A stretch of 64,000 nucleotides of DNA, from contig CAWBAJ010000008.1 in assembly GCA_963786765.1 (NCBI GenBank), forward strand, positions 434,001-498,000, given 5' to 3'. Numbering within the stretch: the stretch's first letter is position 1; each line of letters begins with the position of its first letter. The DNA comes from DATKNA01 sp963786765 (GTDB lineage: Bacteria > Actinomycetota > Actinomycetes > Actinomycetales > Kineosporiaceae). A model generated the notes under the pieces. The model had not been told where the DNA came from. It did not search any database and worked only from the letters and a program-made list of their open reading frames with translations. This document shows, in pieces, positions 51,917 through 60,565 of the stretch. The position numbers and the translations under genes were made by a program.

Positions 51917-52820
51917 TCACCCGACGAGGCCCCGGCTCCGGCCGGGGCCTCGTCGCATCCGCCGCCGGACGCCGACGGCCGTCCCCGGCCGCGCCTGTGC
52001 CAACGCATCGAGCCCCGGCCGGGACACGACGCCCAGCACGGGATACCCCCCGGTGACGCCTGCGTCCGGGCCGAGCACCACCAGCTCGCCGGACGGCGTC
52101 AGCTGGACGCTCCCCGGCACCACCGGGAAGCTCGCCAGCTCCCCCGCGCCGCGCACGCTCGTCCCGGACGGTCCGGCCTCGAGCCGGACACCCATCCGGT
52201 CGCTGCGCTCACTCACCACCCACGCGGTCCCCTCGATGGCGTCCCAGGCATGCTCGCCCAAGGCGTCGTCGTGCGGTCCCGGTGCCAGGTCGACCACGAG
52301 CGGGCCCGGCCGGGCGAGGCGGGCCGGCCCGTAGTGCGGCTCCCCCCGCACCTGCGCTGCCACCGGCAGCAAGTTCCCCGGCTGCGAGCGGCGCCGGTCC
52401 GATGCCGCCGCCGACGTCCCGCGATCGGCTGCCCAGGACCGGGGGCACGCCCACCCCGCCGCGGACGCCGAGATAGAGGCGCGCCCCCGCCACGCAGGGC
52501 CCGAGCTCGAGGCGCTCGCCGTCGCGCAGGTACAGCGCCATCTCCCCCGCCTCCGCGCGGCCGGCGACGGTGACCCTGCACTCCGCGCCGGTCACGGCGA
52601 CGACGAGATCCCCGCGAGCGACGGCGGCGAACGGACCGAACAGCACCTCGAGGCCGGCCGCGCCGGCGTCGTTGCCCACGAGCCGCTGGGCGCGGTCGTG
52701 CGCCCCTCGATCGAACGCCCCCGACGGCGCCACCCCCCACTGCTGCCGGCCCGGCCGGCCGAGATCCTGCACCAGGGCGAGGGGGCCGGGGACGACGACC
52801 TCGAGGGCGCGGCCGGTCAC
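51917..52820 (-). CDS. pxpC: 5-oxoprolinase subunit C / biotin-dependent carboxyltransferase-like (frameshift near 52375)
   Basis: About 300 residues of the KipA/PxpC family: LALVQDLGRPGRQQWGVAPSGAFDR, GNDAGAAGLEVLFGPF and TGAECRVTV in the first half; after one extra G near 52375 the family resumes as NLLPVAAQVRGEPHYGP, WVVSERSDRMGVRL and DAGVTGGYPVLGVV. With PxpA and PxpB it hydrolyses 5-oxoproline to glutamate using ATP. GTG 52820 overlaps the pxpB stop as GTGA. The last codons lie within a 12-bp hairpin. Confidence 0.82.
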
Positions 52821-53465
52821 GACGCGTCCAGCACGACGAAGCGCACCCGGTCGCCCGGAGCGAGCAGGGCGGGCGGCTCGGCGGACTCGTCGAAGAGGAC
52901 GGCGTCCGTCGTCCCGAGCAGGTGCCAGCCGCCGGGGGTCGCGCGGGGGTAGATCCCGGCCATGTCCGCCGCGACGGCCACCGACCCGGCCGGGACCCGG
53001 GCCCGCGGGGAGTCGCGCCGCGGCAGGTGCAGCGCGGGGTCCAGGCCCTCCAGGTAGGGAAAGCCTCGCGAGAAACCCAGGCAGGCGACGGTGTAGAGGG
53101 GGGCCGCGTGCCGGGCCACGACGTCCTCGACGGCGAGCCCGGCCCGCTCGGCCACCTCCTCGAGGTCCTCCCCGTCGTACCGGACGCCGATCTCGTGCAG
53201 CCGGCCGGCCGGTAGCGGAGTCCGTGGATCCACAGCGGCGACGACCCGGGCGAGCTCGGTGCGAGCCGGGCGCCGGGGCGCCGGCCACGGGCTCGACGAG
53301 CACCGACCTCAGCCCGGGCCGTGCGGTCACCGGCAGCCCGGACGCCGCCAGCGCCGCGCACAGCGCCAGGGCGTGCGCGCTCGACGACGCCTCGACGAGG
53401 TGCCCGGCGTCGCCGTACCGGCGCACCCGCGGTGAGGGCGTGCCGCTGCCGGCCGCCGAGGTCAC
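52817..53465 (-). CDS. pxpB: 5-oxoprolinase subunit B (KipI-like), frameshift near 53255
   Basis: About 215 residues. The first part reads VRRYGDAGHLVEASSSAHALAL and TARPGLRSVLVEPV; after one extra C near 53255 it continues TELARVVAAVDPRTPL, HEIGVRYDGEDLEEVAERAGL, ACLGFSRGFPYLEGLDPAL and AVAADMAGIYPRATPGGWHLLG, the conserved KipI signature. Forms a complex with PxpC. GTG 53465 overlaps the pxpA stop. A single extra base in a G/C-rich stretch suggests sequence error. Confidence 0.82.
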
Positions 53466-54182
53466 GGCCGGAAGGGTGCGAGCTCGTGCCCGGCGCTGAG
53501 GAGGGCGCCCCGGACGGCCGTGGCGATCCGGGCCGCGCCCGGGGTGTCGCCGTGGACGCAGAGCGACCCGAAGCGGCCGTCGGCCGCGAGCCGGACGGCC
53601 TGCTCGGCCGCGGCGCCGGGCTCCGTCAGCAGCGCGCCGGGTGCCGAGCGGGGCACGAGACGTCCGGACTCGGTGTAGCCCCGGTCGGCGAACGCCTCGA
53701 GCACGACGGTCAACCCCGCCGCTGCCGGCCTGGCGGGCGAGCTCCCCCGGTTGCGTGAGCACCGCGGCGCCGGCGTCCCAGGCGGTGACGGCCGCGACGA
53801 CGGCCGCGGCCTGCTCGTCGTCGTCCAGGGCCCGGTGGTAGAGCGCTCCGTGCGGCTTCACGTAGCGGGCTCGCACCCCGGCGACCCGGGCCAGGCCGTC
53901 GACGGCGGCCAGCTGGTAGAGGACGTCCGCCTCCAGGTCGGCGGCGTCCACGTCCATCGCGCGACGGCCGAATCCCGCGAGGTCGCGGTAGGAGACCTGC
54001 GCGCCGACGACGACGCCGAGGGCTGCGCAACGCGTGACCGTCTCCCGGATCGTCCGGGCGTCCCCCGCATGGAAGCCGCACGCGACGTTGGCGCTGGTGA
54101 GCAGGGGGAGCAGCGCGTCGTCGTCGCCCAGGCGCCAGCGCCCGAACGACTCCGCCACGTCCGCGTTCAGGTCGAGGCGCAC
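53462..54182 (-). CDS. pxpA: 5-oxoprolinase subunit A (LamB/YcsF family), frameshift near 53726
   Basis: About 240 residues: LNADVAESFGRWRLGDDDAL at the start, SANVACGFHAGDARTIRETV, VVVGAQVSYRDLAGFGRR and VKPHGALYHRALDDDE are hallmark LamB/YcsF motifs. One extra G near 53726 shifts the frame before LTVVLEAFADRGYTESGRLVPR; the end is GHELAPFRP. First gene of the pxpABC operon, GTG 54182 with GAGGAG upstream. It prepares the 5-oxoproline ring for ATP-dependent opening with PxpB and PxpC. Confidence 0.83.
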
Positions 54183-54284
54183 TCGCGCTCCTCGCTCACT
54201 CCCCGATGGTGCCGCAATCGTGCCGCGGTGGGCAGTCCGCCGGTCACTCGCAGGATTCCCTCAGATTCGACGCGTACCGTAGTG

Positions 54285-54297
54285 GAGTCCACCGCTC
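54285..54297 (+). promoter_or_regulatory. -10 element upstream of the FKBP gene
   Basis: TACCGT at 54285-54290 fits TANNNT and would start transcription about 20 bases before the GTG at 54318, leaving a short leader that contains GAAGG as ribosome site. Confidence 0.35.
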
Positions 54298-54317
54298 CCA
54301 GCAGTCGAAGGTTCCTC

Positions 54318-55283
54318 GTGCAGATGTCCGCCCGTCGCTTCCGTCGTCCCTCGGCCCGCTCCGCGGCATTCGTGCTCGCCGCCGGCCTGCTCGTCACCCC
54401 CGTGCTCGCCGCCTGCGGGGGCCCGTCCTCGAAGGCGTCGGCGTCCGGGTCGGCGTCCGGGTCCTCGACCAGCTCCGGAGTGAAGGTCACCGGCGCGTTC
54501 GGGCAGAAGCCGGCCCTGACCGTGCCCGGCGGCGCCGCGCCCACCAAGCTCAACAGTGAGGTGCTCAGCCAGGGCAACGGCCCCGCCGTGGCCTCCGGCC
54601 AGACCATCGTCGTCAACTACTTGGGCCAGACGTGGGAGCCGAAGGACGGCAAGCCGAACGTCTTCGACAACTCCTTCGACCGCAAGCAGCCGGTGAACTT
54701 CCCGATCGGCAAGGGGCAGGTCATCGCCGGCTGGGACAAGACGCTCGTCGGGCAGAAGGCAGGCAGCCGGGTGCTGCTGACGATCCCGCCGTCGGAGGGC
54801 TACGGCAACGACGCCTCGAGCGCGCTCGCGAAGAACACGCTGCTCTTCGTGGTGGACGTCCTCGGCAGCTACGACGCCGCAGCGACGGCGTCCGGCAGCC
54901 CTGCGGCTGCGGTGCCCGCAGGGTTCCCGGCGGTGACGACCGAAAGCGGCAAGGTGCCCGCCGTGACGTCGGTGAAGGGGGTCTCGCCCGGCAAGGACGC
55001 GAAGTCCGCTCTGCTCCTCAAGGGCTCCGGCGCCGCCATCGACGAGAACAAGTTCCTGGCACTGAACCTCCTGCAGGTGGACGCGAAGACGGGCAAGACC
55101 GTCCGCTCCACGTTCGGCAGCGAGGGCCCGCAGCTGGTCGCGGCCAAGGACGTGCTCTCGGTCGTCCCCTCGCTCAAGGGCGGGACGGTGGGCAGCCGCG
55201 CGGTGGTCGTCAGCCCGGCGCCGGCCAAGGGTGCCAAGGACCCCGCGATCGTCGTCGTGCTGGACGTCCTCGGCGAGTTCTGA
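54318..55283 (+). CDS. FKBP-type peptidyl-prolyl isomerase lipoprotein
   Basis: A 321-residue exported lipoprotein. The signal peptide ends in a lipobox (VLAACG), then a Ser/Ala/Gly linker. Residues about 85-180 are a canonical FKBP domain (VVNYLGQTW, FDNSFDRKQPVNFPIGKG, VIAGWDKTLVGQKAGSR, PPSEGYG). The second half, about 200-320, repeats the fold weakly and lacks the VIPGWD-type active-site tryptophan, so it is probably non-catalytic. It would assist folding at the cell surface. GTG 54318 has GAAGG six bases upstream; ATG 54324 is the alternative. A strong terminator follows. Confidence 0.88.
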   Translation: MQMSARRFRRPSARSAAFVLAAGLLVTPVLAACGGPSSKASASGSASGSSTSSGVKVTGAFGQKPALTVPGGAAPTKLNSEVLSQGNGPAVASGQTIVVNYLGQTWEPKDGKPNVFDNSFDRKQPVNFPIGKGQVIAGWDKTLVGQKAGSRVLLTIPPSEGYGNDASSALAKNTLLFVVDVLGSYDAAATASGSPAAAVPAGFPAVTTESGKVPAVTSVKGVSPGKDAKSALLLKGSGAAIDENKFLALNLLQVDAKTGKTVRSTFGSEGPQLVAAKDVLSVVPSLKGGTVGSRAVVVSPAPAKGAKDPAIVVVLDVLGEF

Positions 55284-55293
55284 CCCCGGCGCA

Positions 55294-55349
55294 GGCAGGG
55301 CCCCGGCGGCGGAGGTGGGACTGCCACCCCCGGTCGTCGGGGCCCTGCC
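55294..55349. terminator. Terminator hairpin after the FKBP gene
   Basis: GGCAGGGCCCCG (55294-55305) pairs perfectly with 55338-55349 across a 32-base loop, 10 bases after the stop codon. The stem is followed by TCTCCC. Confidence 0.65.
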
Positions 55350-55420
55350 GTCTCCCTAGGGTGGAAGCCGGGGGGTGCTCGAGGCGCCCACTCGGACGTA
55401 ACAACGAGGGACGGGGAGAG

Positions 55421-55747
55421 ATGGCCGCGAGCTGGCGCCGGTGCCAGAAGTGCCGCAAGGTCCTGCCGGTCGACGATTTCGACGGCGACTCCGAGATCTG
55501 CCGGGCGGACACCGCCAAGGCGGCGGCCGCCGCTGCCGCACCCGCGCGCAGCAGCACCGTCACCACCAAGGTGGCCGCCACGAAGCCGCGGGTCCCGGCG
55601 ACGGCCGTCCGCGACATCCGCGGCCACGGGGACCCGGAGGTGCGCGCGCGGCGAGCCCGGACCCGGGCCCTCGAGCGGCTCTCGGAGCTGCACGCGGAGG
55701 AGTTCGCGGACCTGCTCAAGGAGGAGCGCCTCTCCGAAGGGCTGTAA
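55421..55747 (+). CDS. Small protein with N-terminal zinc-ribbon-like CxxC motif (108 aa)
   Basis: A 108-residue protein beginning MAASWRRCQKCRKVLPVDDF with CxxC and a further Cys in SEICRAD, resembling half a treble-clef finger, then an Ala/Lys/Thr-rich linker and an Arg-rich helix (VRARRARTRALERLSELHAEEFADLLKEER). Probably a DNA- or RNA-associated protein; no family assigned. ATG 55421 follows GGGGAGAG. It precedes the JetD-like gene by 126 bases on the same strand, so a link between them is possible. Confidence 0.6.
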   Translation: MAASWRRCQKCRKVLPVDDFDGDSEICRADTAKAAAAAAAPARSSTVTTKVAATKPRVPATAVRDIRGHGDPEVRARRARTRALERLSELHAEEFADLLKEERLSEGL

Positions 55748-55873
55748 CTGCTCGCAGTCGTTTGACGACCCTCTGTCGATGTTTGTGCGGCGCAGGCAGG
55801 TCGGGTTGTGAGACAGTTCCGCGTGCGTGGGGGCGCGAGCGAGGCCCTTCGGCACACGTGAGAGGAACTGTTG

Positions 55874-58165
55874 GTGGACGACACGAGGACGCGCGACGCC
55901 CGCGCGGGCCGCCCTCGACGGGACCTGCCCGAGTCGCTCGCGTGGCTCTACGACCAGGACGGCGACGAGCAGGAACTCTCCCGTGAGCCGAGGCCGTACG
56001 TCCCGGGGGCGGCGGTACCGCCCGGACCGGTCACCTCGGGCGGCCGGCCCGCGGACCCCGAGGCGCTCCCCACGCTCCTGCCGTTCTCCGCGCCGGAGGC
56101 CGAGCTGTCCGAGGCCGACGAGGACCCCGAGCCGTTCCCTGCCGTGGTCCCGCCGGACGCTCTCCTGGCGCCCCCCGCCCGGTCCGGGCCGTTCTTCGAG
56201 CCCCCCGTCGCGCCTGACGCCTGGGCGGAACCACAGCCGTTGGAGCCCGCCGCACTGCGCCGGCTGTTCGACACCCCGCGGTTCGCCGAGGCCCTCCGGG
56301 CGATTCCCGCGGAGGACTGGCCGGCGGTCGCCCCCTTCGAGCAGGAGTTCCGTACCGAGAATCCCGCGGACGGCGGCGAGCCGGCGAGCCTCGCCGAGCC
56401 CGAACCGGCCGTCGAGGAGACTGCTCCTCCGCCGCCCTGGCGGAGCCTGCACACGGCCACGGAGGACACGGCGCAGTGGATGGCGTCTGCCGACCAGCCG
56501 TTCGTCTCCTTCGAGCGTCCGGTGGACGCCGCGCCCGGCGTGAGTCTGTTCGAACCCGTCGGTCGCCCGCTCCCGGCAGAGACCGACGGGCAGCACGACG
56601 AGCAGCACGACGAGCAGCACGCCGCCGAGGACACCGTCGCAGAGCACCACGCGGACGAGGTCGTCGTCCAGGAACACGCCGTCCAGGAGGACCACGCGGA
56701 CGAGGTCGTCGTCCAGGAACACGCCGTCCAGGAGGACCACGCCGACGAGCTCGTCGTCCAGGAACACGCCGCCGAGCAACCCGCCGTCCCTGCCGACCAC
56801 ATGGACGCCGGCCCCGGCCAGGTCGGCGGCCGGGAACCCGACGTGGCGCAGCAGCCAGAGGTCCAGGCGGCCGGGTCCGACGACGTCGAGGTTCACGAGC
56901 CCCCTGCCGTGCCCCCGCGGCCCGATCTCGGCGACCCCGCGCTGGGACCCGTGTGGACCGCCGTCCACGAGGCTCTGCAGTCGACGGCCCGGCACGCACT
57001 GCCCGCGGTCGACGTCCGCGGGCTGGATCAGGCAGGCCGTCGCGCCCTGGCCGGCCTGCTCGGCGTCCCCACCGTCCGGGCCGCCACCCGGGTGGATCTC
57101 GTCGAGCTCGAGGCCGTCGTCACGGCGGCCGGGATGGACCTCGCGAGTGCCGCGGAGCGCTTCGTCCCGCTCGGGACCGGGCGCCGGGCACGTACCCAGA
57201 CCCGGACGGCGGCAGTGCGCGCGGGCCAGGAGTGGCTCGCGGCTCACCCCGCGATGGCCGCCCTGCCGTGGACGGCGACGTGGCTGGAGACGATCCGGCG
57301 GGACGTCGCCGGCGGCGACGCGAGCCTCACCGCCCACGAGGTCGTCACGGCGCTGTCGGTGCTCGAGTCGCTCACCGGTGCCGGAACGAGGGACGAGACC
57401 GGCTGGCGGGTCCGCACCGAGATCGCGGCGCAGGTGGCGGACGACGAGCACGCGCTCGACGAGGGGTCGGCGGTGGCCGCCCTCGTCCTGCGCGGCCTCG
57501 CCGCAGCCGCCGGCACCGCGCTGCCCGCCGACCCTGCCGGCCGCCGCCGGCTGTGGGCGCGCCACGGCGTGCTGCCGGACCTGGTCTCGGCGAGCTGCTC
57601 GGCCGTGGGCGTGGCGCCCGCCGACGACGCGAGTGGACGCCGGTGGCGCCTCGCGGCACTCGACGGCGCGCCGGTGCACGTGACCGCTCGCGACCTGCGA
57701 GCGACCACCGCCTGGGTGCCGGTCGACGAGGCGTGGCCCGGCGTTCTCGTCGTCGACAACCCTCGCGTCCTCGACGCGATCGCAGAACAGTTCGGCGGCC
57801 GGGTTCCGGCGGTCTGGGTGGAGGGGACAGGTGACGTCGTCGGGCTCGAGCTCGTGGCTCGCCTGTTCGAGTCGGGCACGCCGGTGCGGTTCGTCGCGGA
57901 CTTCGACGGGCCCGGCCTGGCGCTCGGGTCGCTGCTCGCGCGGCGCTTCGGCGCGACGTCGTGGCGCATGACGCCCGAGGTGTACGGGGACGCCGTGCGG
58001 TCCGACCTGCCGTTCCTGGCGGCACGGGTGACCGACCCCGACTGGGCGCCGGGCCTCGGGACGGCGATGGCGCAGGCGGGGCGCGCCGTGCCGGTCGAGC
58101 AGGTGCTCGACGAACTGCTCGCCGCGCTCGCGCTCGACGTCTCGGGCGCGACCGCTCCGGCGTGA
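55874..58165 (+). CDS. Orphan JetD-like protein (TIGR02679: DUF3323 + DUF2399 Toprim-like) with acidic repeat N-terminal extension
   Basis: A 763-residue protein. The last 410 residues match the JetD/TIGR02679 layout: GRRALAGLLGVP and LPLG-like spacing, HALDEGSAVAALVLRGL, RRRLWARHGVLPDLVSA, HVTARDLRATTAWV, then the Toprim-like part VLVVDNPRVLDAI, VRFVADFDGPGLAL and GATSWRMTPEVYG. JetD is the topoisomerase-VI-like nuclease of the Wadjet plasmid defence system. Here JetA-C are absent, the usual VVENP is VVDNP and HGDFDWPG is VADFDGPG. Residues about 1-345 are Pro/Ala/Glu-rich, probably disordered, and hold His/Asp/Glu repeats. GTG 55874 (or TTG 55871) follows AGAGGAA. Function is inferred to be DNA-related. 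Confidence 0.8.
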   Translation: MDDTRTRDARAGRPRRDLPESLAWLYDQDGDEQELSREPRPYVPGAAVPPGPVTSGGRPADPEALPTLLPFSAPEAELSEADEDPEPFPAVVPPDALLAPPARSGPFFEPPVAPDAWAEPQPLEPAALRRLFDTPRFAEALRAIPAEDWPAVAPFEQEFRTENPADGGEPASLAEPEPAVEETAPPPPWRSLHTATEDTAQWMASADQPFVSFERPVDAAPGVSLFEPVGRPLPAETDGQHDEQHDEQHAAEDTVAEHHADEVVVQEHAVQEDHADEVVVQEHAVQEDHADELVVQEHAAEQPAVPADHMDAGPGQVGGREPDVAQQPEVQAAGSDDVEVHEPPAVPPRPDLGDPALGPVWTAVHEALQSTARHALPAVDVRGLDQAGRRALAGLLGVPTVRAATRVDLVELEAVVTAAGMDLASAAERFVPLGTGRRARTQTRTAAVRAGQEWLAAHPAMAALPWTATWLETIRRDVAGGDASLTAHEVVTALSVLESLTGAGTRDETGWRVRTEIAAQVADDEHALDEGSAVAALVLRGLAAAAGTALPADPAGRRRLWARHGVLPDLVSASCSAVGVAPADDASGRRWRLAALDGAPVHVTARDLRATTAWVPVDEAWPGVLVVDNPRVLDAIAEQFGGRVPAVWVEGTGDVVGLELVARLFESGTPVRFVADFDGPGLALGSLLARRFGATSWRMTPEVYGDAVRSDLPFLAARVTDPDWAPGLGTAMAQAGRAVPVEQVLDELLAALALDVSGATAPA
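56645..56779 (+). repeat. 45-bp tandem repeat, three copies, in the JetD-like gene
   Basis: Three in-frame 45-base units (56645-56689, 56690-56734, 56735-56779) encode 15-residue repeats of the form xHADEVVVQEHAVQE; the third is diverged. The two first units are almost identical at the DNA level, a sign of recent duplication. Just upstream is a shorter HDEQ repeat (QHDEQHDEQH). The encoded segment is acidic with regularly spaced His. Confidence 0.9.
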
Positions 58166-58271
58166 CCGCCGTGCCTCTCCCCGGTGACGCGACGGGACCG
58201 CCAGGGTCAGAATGGGCGGGCCGGGTCACGCCGAGGTGACCCGTTCCGAAGAGGTCGTCAGAGGGGTCGCT

Positions 58272-58751
58272 GTGGTGCGCTCGGGCGACGAACCGGTTCA
58301 TGCGCGAAGCCCGCTCGGGCTGCGCCTCGCCCTCACGATCGCCGGTACCGTCCTGTGGGCGGTGGCCGCCGTCATGATGCTGGCCTCGGGCATGCCCGTG
58401 CCGGGCGGGGTCTTCGCGGTCATCGCCGTGCTGTCTGCCCTCAACGCCGCCTTCGTCGTCCATCGGATGCGGCAGGGGCCGCACTGGCAGCCCGGCGCGG
58501 CCACCCCGCCCTACCGCCCCGTCGCGGAGTCCCGGCCGGAGCGGGCGCGCGAACCGCGGCCGCCGCTCGACGAGCACACCAGGGCCAGGCGCTACCTGAT
58601 CGTCATGGGGATCTGCCTGGGCCTGCTCGTGCTGGCCTGGGGCCTCGTCCGGCTGTGGTCCGTCCCGCTCGCAGTGGGCATGTCGATGATCGCCATGGTG
58701 CTCCCCCCGATCGCCGCCGTTCTCGCCAACCAGGGCTGGGACCGTCGCTGA
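58272..58751 (+). CDS. Four-helix membrane protein combining DUF6343-like and DUF3099-like halves
   Basis: A 159-residue membrane protein. The N-terminal half (GDEPVHARSPLGLRLALTI, two helices, VVHRMRQGPHWQPG) resembles DUF6343; after a Pro/Arg-rich linker the second half (RRYLIVMGICLGLLVLAWGLV, then MSMIAMVLPPIAAVLANQGW) resembles DUF3099. I start at GTG 58272 after AGAGGGG; upstream in-frame codons to 58212 are unlikely. Convergent with the diguanylate cyclase gene six bases away. Function unknown. Confidence 0.7.
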   Translation: MVRSGDEPVHARSPLGLRLALTIAGTVLWAVAAVMMLASGMPVPGGVFAVIAVLSALNAAFVVHRMRQGPHWQPGAATPPYRPVAESRPERAREPRPPLDEHTRARRYLIVMGICLGLLVLAWGLVRLWSVPLAVGMSMIAMVLPPIAAVLANQGWDRR

Positions 58752-58757
58752 CAGCCG

Positions 58758-60365
58758 CTAGACCGCGACCCGGTTCCGGCCGCCGCGCTTGGCGCGATAC
58801 AGGTTGGTGTCGGCCTCGTCGAAGAGCTGCCGGGCGGTCATGTCCGGGCGGAGCGCGGTGGCCCCGATACTCACGCTGACGCGGAGGCCAGGCGCGACGT
58901 GGTGCAGGTCGGTGTCCCGGACGGCAGCCCGGATCCGGTCCGCGATGGAGCGCGCGGCGTCGAGGTCGGCCTGCAAGAAGATCACGAATTCGTCGCCCGC
59001 GTAGCGGATCGGGACGTCGCCCGAGCGGCAGTGCGCCTTCAGCACGGCGGCGATCTCGCGGAGCACCTGGTCTCCGACCGTGTGTGAGTGGAGGTCGTTG
59101 ACCGCCTTGAACCTGTCGACGTCGATGAGCAGCAGGACGGCAGGCTCCGGAAGCCGGCCGGTGTCGAGGTCGACCATGAGCTGGTCGAACCGACGGCGGT
59201 TGGCCAGCCCCGTCAGCGGGTCGTGCATCAAGGCGCTCTCCGTCAGCCGGCGCGCCTGCTCCTGCTCCTCCCGCTGGCGCGCCTGACGGAGCATGCCGAC
59301 GCGCTGCAGACGCTGCCGCCACAGCTCGTGGGCCTGGTAACGGATCATGCCGCGCAGGTCCTCGCTGGCGTCGTCGCCGAGCCGGAGGGCGTTGAGCTCG
59401 GCCAGCTCGAATCCCACGATGAGCCGGCCACTGGCCTGGAGCTGCGGGCTCACCTGCGCGGCTGCGAGCAGCTCCCGGCGGGCCCCGGGCAGGTCGCCTC
59501 TCGCGCGCAGTGCGATCCCCAGCGCCAGGTGCGCTTGCTGGGCGAGGCGCCAGTCGCCCTGCTCCCGCAAGGGCAGCACGATGCCGGCGGCGAGTTCGAA
59601 CGCCCGGTCGACGTGCCCCAGCTTGGCGAGCGTCACGGCGTAGGGCGGCCTGACCCAGAGCCGATCGTCGCCGGTGTCATCGCTCGTCGAGGTGTCGCAC
59701 CACCGTGCGAAGATCTCCTCCGCGCCGCGCAACCGCCTCCACGCCTCGTCGTCCTCACCGAGGTGGCTGAGCCGCAGGCCCCATTCCAGCAGCACCTCGC
59801 CGTAGGTGAACTCGTACATCTCCAGCGCGCTCGTCCGGCCGGCCCCGGTCCACAGCTGCGAGAGCTGGCGATATGCGGCCGCCGCCCGCTCGTACAGTTC
59901 CGCGTCCAGCGCCGCCGCCACCAGCGAGTTCAAGGCCGAGACGTACCGCTCGCCCCGCTCCGGCGCCTGTTCCAGCAGCAGCTCGGCCCGGGCGAGGCAC
60001 CGCATCGCCTCGGTGACCTGCCCGGCGTCCAGGTACACCCCGGCCTGGTCGGCCAGCGTCTTCGCCGTCGCGACGGTGGCTCCGGTGGCCTCATGGTGGC
60101 TCAGCAGCTCCTCACCCGCGGCCAGCGCCTCGGGCAGCCGGCCCAGGTTGAGATAGGCGTACATGCGGGCCTGCAGCAGGAAGCCGACGGTCTTCTCGTC
60201 GCCGAAGGCGCGAGCGAGCGGCTCATAGGCGTCCACCGCTACCAGCGCCTCCTGGGGGCGGCTGGTCTGCGACAGCTCGTAGGCATGGTCGTGCAGCATT
60301 CTGAGCGGCCCGTAGGCCGGAACGGGTACAGGGAGCCGGCGGCTGCTCTCCGCGTCGTCGCCCAC
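58758..60365 (-). CDS. Diguanylate cyclase: TPR-like repeats with C-terminal GGDEF domain
   Basis: A 535-residue cytoplasmic protein. Residues about 20-350 are TPR-like helical repeats (AREYAYLNLGRLPEALAAGEELL-type pattern), followed by a coiled-coil-like linker (QAREREEQEQARRL-type) and a GGDEF domain from about 375: DPLTGLANRRRFDQL, LLIDVDRFKAVND and the active site YAGDEF, where Ala replaces the first Gly, still within active variants. RSGD five residues before it is the inhibitory I-site. It makes cyclic di-GMP, with the TPR part presumably sensing a partner. GTG 60365 follows GGAGGTC. Confidence 0.88.
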   Translation of the reverse strand: MGDDAESSRRLPVPVPAYGPLRMLHDHAYELSQTSRPQEALVAVDAYEPLARAFGDEKTVGFLLQARMYAYLNLGRLPEALAAGEELLSHHEATGATVATAKTLADQAGVYLDAGQVTEAMRCLARAELLLEQAPERGERYVSALNSLVAAALDAELYERAAAAYRQLSQLWTGAGRTSALEMYEFTYGEVLLEWGLRLSHLGEDDEAWRRLRGAEEIFARWCDTSTSDDTGDDRLWVRPPYAVTLAKLGHVDRAFELAAGIVLPLREQGDWRLAQQAHLALGIALRARGDLPGARRELLAAAQVSPQLQASGRLIVGFELAELNALRLGDDASEDLRGMIRYQAHELWRQRLQRVGMLRQARQREEQEQARRLTESALMHDPLTGLANRRRFDQLMVDLDTGRLPEPAVLLLIDVDRFKAVNDLHSHTVGDQVLREIAAVLKAHCRSGDVPIRYAGDEFVIFLQADLDAARSIADRIRAAVRDTDLHHVAPGLRVSVSIGATALRPDMTARQLFDEADTNLYRAKRGGRNRVAV

Positions 60366-60552
60366 CGCTGACCTCCGTCCGCCCCCGAGGATCCTGCGCC
60401 ATGCGGTTCATCGGCCCAGGACGTGCAGACCCTGACTGCTTGCGCGCGGCGTCGTCCTCACCGCCACCCGCCTGGCCGGCAGACCGGACGGAACGGGCAA
60501 GCGGAGTATGGCGGCCCGGGTTCCCCCGAGGGCAGCCCGGCAGGGGGTTGGA

Positions 60553-60565
60553 TACCGTTGACGGG
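60553..60565 (+). promoter_or_regulatory. -10 element of probable leaderless hisH transcript
   Basis: TACCGT at 60553-60558 (TANNNT) lies 6 bases before the GTG start of the HisH-like gene, with no ribosome site. The 199-base gap to the divergent cyclase gene holds no other feature that I can name. Confidence 0.45.

Noticed and set aside
56645..56779. CRISPR-like array
   Set aside because: The units are in-frame, contiguous and encode repeated amino acids; there are no spacers and no cas genes.
54869..57679. A 936-codon minus-strand frame opposite the FKBP and JetD-like genes
   Set aside because: It crosses two terminator-bounded plus-strand genes and encodes low-complexity sequence only.
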